Origin: Vagococcus vulneris
GTDB lineage: Bacteria; Bacillota; Bacilli; Lactobacillales; Vagococcaceae
Assembly: GCF_003950515.1 (NCBI RefSeq)
Contig: NZ_NGJS01000004.1
Span: 87,587-151,586, forward strand
Length of the DNA stretch: 64,000 nt
Direction: 5' to 3'
A program made the translations under genes and the position numbers. Of this stretch, positions 48,291 through 58,069 are shown piece after piece. The notes under the pieces were generated by a model that was given only the letters and a program-made list of their open reading frames with translations, searched no databases and was not told the origin of the DNA. The first letter of the stretch is position 1, and the number at the start of each line of letters is the position of its first letter.

Positions 48291-49952
48291 ATGAAAAAGT
48301 GGAAAAGTATCATGATTGTGGGTTTAAGTTTAATGGTTTTTGCAGGATGTTCCTCAACAAAGGACAATAGTAAAACAGAAGTTAAAAAGGAAAACACAAA
48401 ATCAGAGTTAGTTTATGGTATGTGGAGTTCACCAACTGGTGTGTTTAACTCAGAGATTTCTGATACAATTTATGATGGCGCTATCAATACTTTGGTTTAC
48501 AGCTCAATGTTAGAACTAAATGAAAAATATGAATTAGAGCCAGCCATGGCTGAAAAATTTAAATTATCTGATGATATGCTTCACTTAACATTTACACTAA
48601 AAGATAATTTAACGTTTCATGATGGTGAAAAACTGACAACTCAAGATGTGTTATATACACTTACTTCAGTAGCGGATGGAAAATATACTGGTGGTTCATA
48701 CAATGTTGTAGAATTTATCAAGGGAGCGAAAGCTTACCATGACGGGACGGCAAAATCAATCGAAGGTATTTCTGTCAAAGATGATAAAACGATTGAAATT
48801 ACTTTTGAAAAACCTTTTTCTTCTGCATTGCAAAAAATTGGGATGTTAAGTATTTTACCAAAACATATTTGGGAAAAAGTTCCAGTCGGTGATTGGGAAA
48901 AAGCAACTGATTTATTACATAAACCAATTGGCAGTGGACCTTATAAATTAGCTGAATTTAAAAATGGTGAATATGTTAAATTAGAATCTTTTAATAATTA
49001 CTATAAGGGAACACCAAAAATTAAGAATTTTAATGTTAAAGTTGTTAATCAAGATACAGCAATTGGTGAAATTGCCAAAGGTGCAATTGATGTTGCAGAT
49101 ATTTCCAGCTTTAAAGAAAAAGATCTCGAATTTTTAAAGAAACATGATGTGAAAACTAAAACTTATCCTGGTCCAAATATTCAATATATGGGGATGAATT
49201 TACGAAATAAACAATTAAACGATAAAAGTGTCAGAAAAGCTATAGCTTATGGTATTGATCGTGATGGGATTGTAAAAGAACTATTAGATGGTCACGGTGA
49301 ATTAATTCAAACACCAATGGTACCTACTTTATGGTCTTATCCAAAAGAAGGCTTAATTGAGTATAAAAAGGATGTCAAAAAGGCTAAGGAATTATTAAAA
49401 GAAGCTGGATATAAACAAAAATCTAAAGATAGTATTTTTGAAAAAGATGGTGAGCGATTAGCATTTACATTAACTGTTCCAACAGGAGATAAGACTCGTG
49501 AAAATACTGCGCCGATTATTCAAAATCAATTAAAAGAAATTGGGATTGAAATAAAATTGGAAAACAAAGAATTTTCTAGTGTAATGGATCAAGTTGTCGG
49601 TAACCATGATTATGATATGTATTTAATGGCCAATACATTATCTTCAGATCCAGATTTGAAACCTTACTGGCACTCAGATGCTATTTCTGATGAAAAAGGT
49701 GTTTACGCATGGAATATTTCTGCATTTAATAATAAAAAGGCAGATGAAGTTCTTGAGAAAGCTCTAGAAACGACTAATATTGATGAACGGAAATCGTTGT
49801 ATAATGAACTTGGAAAAATTTTAAACGATGAGTTACCTTGGATTCCTTTGTATACTCCAGATATTATCAAGGCATATAATCCAAAAGTAAAAAACTATAA
49901 TCCAACTACATTTTTAGACTTTTATAATGTTCAGGATTGGACAATAGAATAA
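48291..49952 (+). CDS. Peptide/nickel-type ABC transporter substrate-binding lipoprotein
   Basis: This 553-residue family-5 solute-binding protein has a signal peptide with lipobox FAGC (Cys near residue 20), so it is lipid-anchored. Hallmarks are LTFTLKDNLTFHDGEKLTTQDVLYTL and the DIADISSF...NLRNKQLNDKSVRKAIAYGID region. It captures oligopeptides or metal chelates for the permease genes downstream. The substrate cannot be told; the short ATPases suggest Nik/Cnt- or App-like systems. A strong terminator separates it from the rest. Confidence 0.93.
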   Translation: MKKWKSIMIVGLSLMVFAGCSSTKDNSKTEVKKENTKSELVYGMWSSPTGVFNSEISDTIYDGAINTLVYSSMLELNEKYELEPAMAEKFKLSDDMLHLTFTLKDNLTFHDGEKLTTQDVLYTLTSVADGKYTGGSYNVVEFIKGAKAYHDGTAKSIEGISVKDDKTIEITFEKPFSSALQKIGMLSILPKHIWEKVPVGDWEKATDLLHKPIGSGPYKLAEFKNGEYVKLESFNNYYKGTPKIKNFNVKVVNQDTAIGEIAKGAIDVADISSFKEKDLEFLKKHDVKTKTYPGPNIQYMGMNLRNKQLNDKSVRKAIAYGIDRDGIVKELLDGHGELIQTPMVPTLWSYPKEGLIEYKKDVKKAKELLKEAGYKQKSKDSIFEKDGERLAFTLTVPTGDKTRENTAPIIQNQLKEIGIEIKLENKEFSSVMDQVVGNHDYDMYLMANTLSSDPDLKPYWHSDAISDEKGVYAWNISAFNNKKADEVLEKALETTNIDERKSLYNELGKILNDELPWIPLYTPDIIKAYNPKVKNYNPTTFLDFYNVQDWTIE

Positions 49953-49961
49953 ATAAATAGT

Positions 49962-49996
49962 AGGACTGCTTCTCGTAGGGGTGGCAGTCCTTTTTA
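49962..49996 (+). terminator. Hairpin between the binding-protein and permease genes
   Basis: A perfect 8-bp stem AGGACTGC/GCAGTCCT with a 14-base loop is followed by TTTTT. It lies inside the operon and likely lowers expression of the permease genes relative to the lipoprotein. Confidence 0.8.
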
Positions 49997-50010
49997 TATG
50001 GAGAAATAGA

Positions 50011-50964
50011 ATGAAAAAATTTATAATTAAACGTTTACTTGTTGCACTCATTATTTTTTTAGGTGTGAGTATATTTATCTTTATAATCTTGCAATTACAG
50101 CCAGGAAATCCTTATTTAAACAGTCTAAATCCTAATATATCTCAGGAACAAACGAAACAAATTTTAATGCAAAAAGGCTATTATGATCCATTGCCGGTTA
50201 AATTTATTAAGTGGTTTAAAGGATTTATCACTTTTGATTTCGGATATTCGATTCAATATAAAGAACCTGTTGTGGACGTTATCCTAAGCCGTTTACCGAA
50301 AACATTAATGTTAACTATTCCGTCATTATTCTTGAGTTTGATATTTTCATTTCCAATAGGCATGTATATGGCATATAAGCCAAGTAAATTTGTATCTAAG
50401 TTGATGAATATTATTAATCTTGCAGCAGTCTCTTTACCTACTTTTTTAATTGCTATTCTGCTTATTAAGTGGCTGTCATTTGATTTAAATCTTTTTCCTA
50501 TTTCAGGTACAGGTGAATTAGAAGATAGTGGTTTTCAGTTAGCACTCTACTCAGTTTTACCGATTATTACCTTAACTATTATGCAGTCTACAGTATTTAT
50601 TCGCTACATTAGAGGTTATTTTCAAAGGGAACTAACTGAACAATATTATTTGGTTGCACAGGGATTTGGCATGACTAGGTGGCAAGCATTAGTTCATTCA
50701 ATCTTTCCAACTGTTTTACCTCAAATGATCACTTTGATCTTTATGGAAATACCTGCACTATTCTCTGGCGCTTTAATTACTGAAACTGTATTTGTTTGGC
50801 CGGGGATTGGCAAATTGAATTATGACGCCGTTACGTACCGTGACTATCCGTTAATTATGGGGCTTTTGAGTATGACTGTTGGGGTTGTTCTTTTATCAAA
50901 TTTAGCTGCTGATATTCTTGGTATTCAGTTAAATCCTTTGTCGAAAAAGGAGATGAGCGACTAA
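50011..50964 (+). CDS. Peptide/nickel-type ABC transporter permease (OppB/NikB-like)
   Basis: This 317-residue DppB-type permease has six membrane segments, a long extracytoplasmic loop after the first, and the EAA-like loop QYYLVAQGFGMTRWQALVHSI that contacts the ATPases. I chose ATG 50011 because GGAG lies 7 bases upstream; the frame is open 10 codons earlier through the terminator. Its stop overlaps the next gene. Confidence 0.93.
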   Translation: MKKFIIKRLLVALIIFLGVSIFIFIILQLQPGNPYLNSLNPNISQEQTKQILMQKGYYDPLPVKFIKWFKGFITFDFGYSIQYKEPVVDVILSRLPKTLMLTIPSLFLSLIFSFPIGMYMAYKPSKFVSKLMNIINLAAVSLPTFLIAILLIKWLSFDLNLFPISGTGELEDSGFQLALYSVLPIITLTIMQSTVFIRYIRGYFQRELTEQYYLVAQGFGMTRWQALVHSIFPTVLPQMITLIFMEIPALFSGALITETVFVWPGIGKLNYDAVTYRDYPLIMGLLSMTVGVVLLSNLAADILGIQLNPLSKKEMSD

Positions 50965-51767
50965 TGAAGAAACGAAATATATGGTTTTATCTAGGCTGTA
51001 CTATACTTGGGATAATAATTATTATAGTTGTTGTTGGTCCTTTGGTCTATCCTGTAAGCAGTTCATTTACCGATTTAATGAGTGTTTCAGAACCGCCATC
51101 AGCTAAGCATCCTTTGGGAACGGACGAAACAGGTCGAGATATCATGGCAAGACTATTTTCAGGCGGTAGAATAACCTTGTATGTCGGTTTAATGGCAACG
51201 ATCTTTCGAACTGTTTTAGGGTTAGCAGTCGGTGCTGTTGCAGGGTATTACGGCGGATTTATCAATCAAGTAGTAATGCGTACCGCTGATGTGGTTATGT
51301 GCTTCCCTTTTTATATCTTGGCAATATCGTTGGCAGCTATTTTGGGTCCGTCTACGACAAACTTAATTATTATTATTGTTTTATTTTCATGGCCGTCATC
51401 AGCTCGATTATTTGCTTCAGAGATAAAAGACCTGCAGCAATCAGAATTTATTACTTATTTTAAATTAAATAATTTTTCAGATTACCATATTATTTTAAGA
51501 CACATTATACCTAATATTAAAAATACTATCGTCTCTATTTTTACGCTGTCTGTTTCGCAAGCAGTTTTAATGGAGTCTTCCTTGAGTTTTCTAGGCTTAG
51601 GTGTCCAGCCACCTAGTTCAAGTTGGGGCATGATGCTGTCAAGTGCTAGAAATATGATAAGTGTTCAAATGGAGTGGTGGTTATGGCTGCCAGCTGGAAT
51701 AATGGTATTTTTAACTGTTTTCAGTGTTTACTTAATTGGCGAAAATATAGAAAGTCGTGGTGTATAA
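50964..51767 (+). CDS. Peptide/nickel-type ABC transporter permease (OppC/NikC-like)
   Basis: This 267-residue DppC-type permease has about six membrane segments. HPLGTDETGRDIMARLFSGGR is the signature of the family, and SLSFLGLGVQPPSSSWGMML the late conserved loop. It pairs with the OppB-like permease to form the channel. It starts one base into the previous stop (TAATG), so the two are translationally coupled. Confidence 0.94.
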   Translation: MKKRNIWFYLGCTILGIIIIIVVVGPLVYPVSSSFTDLMSVSEPPSAKHPLGTDETGRDIMARLFSGGRITLYVGLMATIFRTVLGLAVGAVAGYYGGFINQVVMRTADVVMCFPFYILAISLAAILGPSTTNLIIIIVLFSWPSSARLFASEIKDLQQSEFITYFKLNNFSDYHIILRHIIPNIKNTIVSIFTLSVSQAVLMESSLSFLGLGVQPPSSSWGMMLSSARNMISVQMEWWLWLPAGIMVFLTVFSVYLIGENIESRGV

Positions 51768-52568
51768 ATGTTATTAAAGGTAGAAGATTTGATGATAACA
51801 TTGAAAAAATCGAATACAATCTTAGTTGATAAAGTAACAATTCAATTAATGTCAGGTGAAATTTGTGCGTTAATAGGCGAAAGCGGAAGCGGAAAAACAT
51901 TGACGGGGTTGAGTTTAATGGGTCTATTGAGTTCAGATGTTTTTACTGTGCGTGGTAATATAAGTTTTGACAATCAGCAATTATCAGATGAATCAGAAAA
52001 AAAGAGAGCGAAGCTTAGGTTAAGTCAAATGGCAATGATTTATCAAGAACCGATGTCATGTTTTAATCCTGTTTTAAAGATTAAGACACAATGCTATTTT
52101 GCAATCAGGCAGCATCAGCGACTCTCGAAACAAGAACTTAACGAAGTAATTATACCGTTTCTTTTACGAGTTGGTTTGGAGAATCCATCAGCTATTTTGG
52201 AAAAATATCCTGGCGAGTTAAGTGGCGGACAGTTACAAAGAGTTATGATTGCGCTGGCCTTAGTATTAAAACCTAAATTATTGATCTGTGATGAGCCCAC
52301 AACAGCTTTGGATGTTCATACACAAAGTACGATAGTAAGTTTATTAAAGGAATTAGCGGCAGAATTTAATATGGCTATTATTTTTATTACACATAATTTA
52401 GGATTAATCGAAAACTTTGCAGATTATTTACTAATTATGAAGGATGGAGCAATTATCGAGGAGGGAAGAGCAATTCAAGTTTTGAATAAACCTGAAAAAG
52501 ACTATACTAAGAGTTTGCTGGATTCCCAAATGAGTCAACTATTAAGTAAGAGCAAAAAGATAGGGTGA
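51768..52568 (+). CDS. Peptide/nickel-type ABC transporter ATPase (OppD/NikD-like)
   Basis: The 266-residue ABC ATPase has Walker A GESGSGKT, Q-loop near YQEPMSCFNP, signature LSGGQLQRVM and Walker B LLICDEPTTALD. It lacks the long C-terminal oligopeptide extension of OppD, so it is nearer the NikD/CntD length. There is no clear ribosome site; translation is probably coupled to the upstream gene, which ends right at its ATG. Confidence 0.92.
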   Translation: MLLKVEDLMITLKKSNTILVDKVTIQLMSGEICALIGESGSGKTLTGLSLMGLLSSDVFTVRGNISFDNQQLSDESEKKRAKLRLSQMAMIYQEPMSCFNPVLKIKTQCYFAIRQHQRLSKQELNEVIIPFLLRVGLENPSAILEKYPGELSGGQLQRVMIALALVLKPKLLICDEPTTALDVHTQSTIVSLLKELAAEFNMAIIFITHNLGLIENFADYLLIMKDGAIIEEGRAIQVLNKPEKDYTKSLLDSQMSQLLSKSKKIG

Positions 52569-52574
52569 TATAAA

Positions 52575-53276
52575 GTGGTTTTTATTAAAGTTACTGATTT
52601 ATCAATCAGTTTTAAAGAACCTTTCTCATCAGTGCGAAAAAAAGTTCTGAAAAATGTATCCTTTTCGCTTGATAAAGGTCAGACACTTGGCATAATAGGT
52701 AGAAGCGGAAGTGGTAAGACAACATTAATTAAAACAATACTAGGACTGACTCGACCAGATTCTGGTCAAATACTTGATGGCAATTTTAATGAATTAAATT
52801 ATAAAAACTTAGCGGCACAAGTGATTTTTCAAAATCCTAGAAAGTCTCTTGATCCTTCACAGCGTATTGGGGAGGCATTAAGTGAGATGATGCAAAAAAA
52901 AACCGGTCAACGTAAAATTGATATTATTCAAATAGCACCGTGGTTGGATAAAGTGAATCTACCTCATGATGTATGGACTAAGTTTCCTCATGAATTAAGC
53001 GGTGGTCAGCTGCAGAGGGTGTCGATAGCTAGAGCACTTATTATGGAGCCTGATTTACTGATTTGTGACGAACCGACTTCAGCCTTAGACGTGACAACCC
53101 AAAAAGATATTTTGTTGTTGTTAAAGGATTTAAAGAATCAGCAGAATCTAACGATTATCTTTATATCTCATGATTTAGCGGTTATTGAGTTTATGTCTGA
53201 TACTGTCCTTGTACTGAAAGACGGGTCAGCAAAAATATTATCTCCAAATTTGAATGATTATGCTGATTTTATTTAA
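52575..53276 (+). CDS. Peptide/nickel-type ABC transporter ATPase (OppF/NikE-like)
   Basis: The 233-residue second ATPase has Walker A GRSGSGKT, Q-loop IFQNPRKSLDPSQ, signature LSGGQLQRVS and Walker B LLICDEPTSALD. It completes an importer with the D-like ATPase. The start is GTG 52575, with AGGGTGA 6 bases upstream. No terminator is visible before the CorA-like gene's promoter region. Confidence 0.92.
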   Translation: MVFIKVTDLSISFKEPFSSVRKKVLKNVSFSLDKGQTLGIIGRSGSGKTTLIKTILGLTRPDSGQILDGNFNELNYKNLAAQVIFQNPRKSLDPSQRIGEALSEMMQKKTGQRKIDIIQIAPWLDKVNLPHDVWTKFPHELSGGQLQRVSIARALIMEPDLLICDEPTSALDVTTQKDILLLLKDLKNQQNLTIIFISHDLAVIEFMSDTVLVLKDGSAKILSPNLNDYADFI

Positions 53277-53347
53277 ATATCTCATTTTTACACTGACTAA
53301 TGTCTGTGTATGCTATAATGAACCGGTGGTAGACCGGAGGTTATATT

Positions 53348-54250
53348 TTGTTAACACAAACGACTTTTAACGTAGAAAATAACTGGATTAATATAAATAC
53401 AGATAATAAAGATGAGCTAAGACGCCAATCAGTTGAATATGGACTAGATGAAGATATTATTGATTACTCGCTTGATACAAATGAACGGGCGCGTCTTGAT
53501 TACGATCGAGAGTCTAAATTGTTTATGCTGATTTATAATGTTCCAAATAGGGATATGATTGATAATCATTACGAGACAACACCAATGTCTTTTATTCTCA
53601 AAGAAGATAAATTAATTACGATTACTAATAATAAAAATTACTATCTTTATGAAAAAATGAGAGAAGATTTAGAAAAAGAGCCCAATCAAACTGTCTTTGA
53701 ATTCCTTTTTAGTAGTCTGTTTATGATTACTGATCAATTTTTTCCTTATGTTGAAGAGATGAATTCTGATCGCGTCAATGTCAGTAATCGCCTTAAAGAA
53801 AAAACAACTAAACAGAACCTATTGTCTTTATCAGATTTAGAGACGGGAATTGTTTTTTATATTTCTGCATCTAAGCAAAATGTTGTTTTATTGGAACAAA
53901 TAAGGACTCATACAGTATATAAACGGTTAACCGATGATGAAAAAGAGAAGTTAGATGACGTGTTAGTAGAAGCAAAACAGGTGATGGAGATGACTCAAAT
54001 TTCATCGCAAATACTTCAACAGCTATCTGGAACTTATAATAACGTTTTAAATAATAATCTGAACGAAACCATGCGTATTTTAACTGTTCTATCTGTCCTA
54101 TTAACCATACCAACCATTATTACAGGATTTTTTGGTATGAACATGCCGTTACCCCTTGAAAATAATACGTTTGGTTGGATGATTACAGTTGCAATGAGTA
54201 TTGGCTTATGGTTCTTACTGTCCTTTATTTTAAGACGCTTTATGCGTTAG
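53348..54250 (+). CDS. CorA-like magnesium/divalent-cation transporter
   Basis: The 300-residue protein has a large cytoplasmic N-terminal domain with a long coiled helix (about 105-230) and two C-terminal membrane segments joined by the GMN motif (FFGMNMPLP), the hallmark of CorA channels. It forms a pentamer for Mg2+ uptake or efflux. The start is TTG 53348, with GGAGG at 6 bases. An extended -10 (TGC-TATAAT, 53311-53319) lies upstream. Confidence 0.92.
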   Translation: MLTQTTFNVENNWININTDNKDELRRQSVEYGLDEDIIDYSLDTNERARLDYDRESKLFMLIYNVPNRDMIDNHYETTPMSFILKEDKLITITNNKNYYLYEKMREDLEKEPNQTVFEFLFSSLFMITDQFFPYVEEMNSDRVNVSNRLKEKTTKQNLLSLSDLETGIVFYISASKQNVVLLEQIRTHTVYKRLTDDEKEKLDDVLVEAKQVMEMTQISSQILQQLSGTYNNVLNNNLNETMRILTVLSVLLTIPTIITGFFGMNMPLPLENNTFGWMITVAMSIGLWFLLSFILRRFMR

Positions 54251-54251
54251 A

Positions 54252-54285
54252 AAAGCTTGATATAGTAATCTGGCTTTTTTTTAAT
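54252..54285 (+). terminator. Weak terminator after the CorA-like gene
   Basis: The 6-bp stem AAAAGC/GCTTTT with a 16-base loop is followed by a T run. Confidence 0.4.
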
Positions 54286-54361
54286 CGTCTTATTTTGGCA
54301 TTGTAGTTGAAAGGGTTATCTTATATGATAGAAGTAATTAAAAAAAGGATGTGTTAGAATA

Positions 54362-56149
54362 GTGATAATTGATTTTTTGATCATTATGTGTCGTTTTAGT
54401 ATCGGTTTCATCATCGCAATATTGTTAGGCTCATTTTTTAGTAATAATAAGAAAAAGGTGATTAAGAGAAACTTAATTGCTGTATTCGTTTATTTAATAT
54501 TTAGTATGTTGTTTGTGTATTTTCAATTACCTCCTCAAACTTTAAGCAATTTATTAACAATTAATTTGATTAGTTATTTGTTAGGTACTGTATTTGTGAT
54601 TGTCACTAATTTACGTAAAGGCCATACTGTTATTAGCGAAAAACACAAAGGAAAGATAGCCAATCTATCGTTTAAAACGAATCCCAAATTAACAAAATTA
54701 TTTTGGTTAGGCTTATTAGCATTGGTAGGACTACTTATTTATACGCCGATTGCGAGGATAATGAGTATCGATAATGTTTATCAAACGATTGATGTGAAGA
54801 AAGTTAAAAAGACTGAAGAACTCGTTTCTACCAAAGAAACTCCTATCGCTATGTCGATTGAGAGTGCGCAGAATAAGATGCAGAAAATGATCAGCAGTGT
54901 CCCGAATTATAGTGCTTATAAGCTAGGTTCCACAACTGCTCAGGTAATAAATGATGAGTACGTTTATGTTGCGGCACTTGAATATCGAAGTTTTTGGAAA
55001 TGGAATCGATTTAAAGAAGTTCCAGGTTATTTTAAAATAAGTGCGACTGATATTAATGCACAACCAGAGTTTGTAAAGAAAAAGATGGCGTATATACCGA
55101 GTGCTTATTTTGGACAAGATGCAGAACGTAAAATTTATTCAAAAGTCAGCCGATTTGCTAGTATGGGAACTGTTAATCTTGAAATAAGCGATGACGGAAC
55201 CCCTTATTATGTTGAGACACTTTATAAAGAATATGGTGTCAGCGGCATTAAACATTATAATGAATTTAAAGTAGGTGTTCTGAATAGTGTAACAGGTAAA
55301 ACAGATGTCTATGAATTAAAAGACACGCCGAAGTTCATCGATGCACCATTGACCAGTGCAGTAGCCAGCAGCATGAATAATTTTTATGGTCTTTATGGTA
55401 AGGGATGGTTAAATAGTTTATTTACTAAGGATGATGTCAAACAGCCGACAAATAATGGAATTTATTCTAAAGGTGCAGTTACACCATTATTATCTAAATC
55501 CGGAGCATTATTATATTTTACAGATTTTACAAGTGATGATGCAAAACAAGATAGTGCATTAGGGTATAGTTTAATTAATGCGCGAACAGGAATTATGGAA
55601 TACTACCGGGATAGTAAGGGTATGATGGATAGTGATGGTGCGATTGCTATCGCAGAAAAAATTTATCCGGAAAAAAAATGGCAGGCAAAAATGCCTATTT
55701 TATACAATGTTGAAGGAGTTCCGACATGGGTTGTTTCATTGTTGGATGTAAATGGTATTTTTAAGGGTTATGTGTATATTTCTGCTACTGATAGTGATGT
55801 TGTTGTAGATGGTGCAGATGCTCAAAAAACATTAGAGGCTTATAAATTAAGATTAGGCATGAAAGGTAGTTCTAATAAGAATATTGAAAAGTCTGATTTG
55901 TTGAAAGTAACCGGTGTGGTAGAACGTGTCAATAAAGTAGTTATTGATGGAAATGAAACGGTCTCGTTTATATTGAGGGATAGTGATAAAGTCTACACTA
56001 TTAGCACAGCAAATAATGTCTACAGTATGTTTTTAAAAGAAGGGGATGACGTTTCTTTTGAAGCAGCGAATGATAAAGATAGCCGTGTGACGACTATTAA
56101 TGATATTGACATTAAAGACATAACTCCTCAGAAAAAAACTGAAAAATAA
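54362..56149 (+). CDS. Large membrane-anchored protein of unknown function, 595 aa
   Basis: I do not recognise a named family. Four hydrophobic segments are seen in the N-terminal 150 residues (about 4-22, 38-54, 60-84, 113-131), then a large extracytoplasmic or cytoplasmic domain rich in Lys/Asp/Ser. The C-terminal part (about 430-500) has a PepSY-like strand-helix pattern (AIAIAEKIYPEK, then GVPTWVVSLLD). The last ~70 residues (VTGVVERVNKVVIDG...) look like an OB-type beta barrel. The start is GTG 54362 behind AAAAAAGGA, 12 bases away. It is monocistronic with no clear terminator. Confidence 0.7.
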   Translation: MIIDFLIIMCRFSIGFIIAILLGSFFSNNKKKVIKRNLIAVFVYLIFSMLFVYFQLPPQTLSNLLTINLISYLLGTVFVIVTNLRKGHTVISEKHKGKIANLSFKTNPKLTKLFWLGLLALVGLLIYTPIARIMSIDNVYQTIDVKKVKKTEELVSTKETPIAMSIESAQNKMQKMISSVPNYSAYKLGSTTAQVINDEYVYVAALEYRSFWKWNRFKEVPGYFKISATDINAQPEFVKKKMAYIPSAYFGQDAERKIYSKVSRFASMGTVNLEISDDGTPYYVETLYKEYGVSGIKHYNEFKVGVLNSVTGKTDVYELKDTPKFIDAPLTSAVASSMNNFYGLYGKGWLNSLFTKDDVKQPTNNGIYSKGAVTPLLSKSGALLYFTDFTSDDAKQDSALGYSLINARTGIMEYYRDSKGMMDSDGAIAIAEKIYPEKKWQAKMPILYNVEGVPTWVVSLLDVNGIFKGYVYISATDSDVVVDGADAQKTLEAYKLRLGMKGSSNKNIEKSDLLKVTGVVERVNKVVIDGNETVSFILRDSDKVYTISTANNVYSMFLKEGDDVSFEAANDKDSRVTTINDIDIKDITPQKKTEK

Positions 56150-56174
56150 TTGTTTTGTTTCACAAATTTCTTTC

Positions 56175-56214
56175 TTGACTTCATAGTCATAAACTTGTAT
56201 CATACTTTTTGGGC
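56175..56214 (+). promoter_or_regulatory. pyrG promoter with GGGC start site
   Basis: TTGACT (56175-56180), a 17-base spacer and TATCAT (56198-56203) precede GGGC at 56211-56214, which would be the first transcribed bases. This fits the CTP-controlled G-reiteration start of Firmicutes pyrG genes. Confidence 0.8.
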
Positions 56215-56249
56215 ACCCTTTTACTAGGGTCAGAAGTCAGTGGACCTAA

Positions 56250-56293
56250 AAAGCTCCTTATTCCAATTTGGAATAGGGAGCTTTACTTATTTT
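56250..56293 (+). promoter_or_regulatory. pyrG leader attenuator
   Basis: A 15-bp stem (56250-56264 with 56270-56284, one G-U pair) is followed by a T-rich run. The 5' arm contains a C/U-rich stretch (CTCCTTATTCC). Extra G residues added to the transcript's 5' end when CTP is low could pair with it and block terminator formation. Confidence 0.78.
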
Positions 56294-56315
56294 CTGAGAC
56301 TTTCCTTAATTATAA

Positions 56316-57941
<1,626 letters not shown>

Positions 57942-57948
57942 AAGACTT

Positions 57949-57984
57949 AAAAAGGATAGTCAAGTTGATTGATTATCCTTTTTT
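57949..57984 (+). terminator. Terminator after pyrG
   Basis: The stem AAAAGGATA/TATCCTTTT with a 15-base loop is followed by T6. Confidence 0.78.
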
Positions 57985-58069
57985 AGAGTAATTAAACTTA
58001 GAAGACAAAGACGAATTAAATTTATTATTATATAATAAAACAGTATAAATTTTAAAGAGGAGTTGTATT

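Noticed and set aside
53322..53336. CCGGT/ACCGG hairpin over the CorA-like ribosome site as a Mg sensor
   Set aside because: The TATAAT at 53314-53319 places the start of transcription near 53326, so one arm would be mostly outside the RNA.
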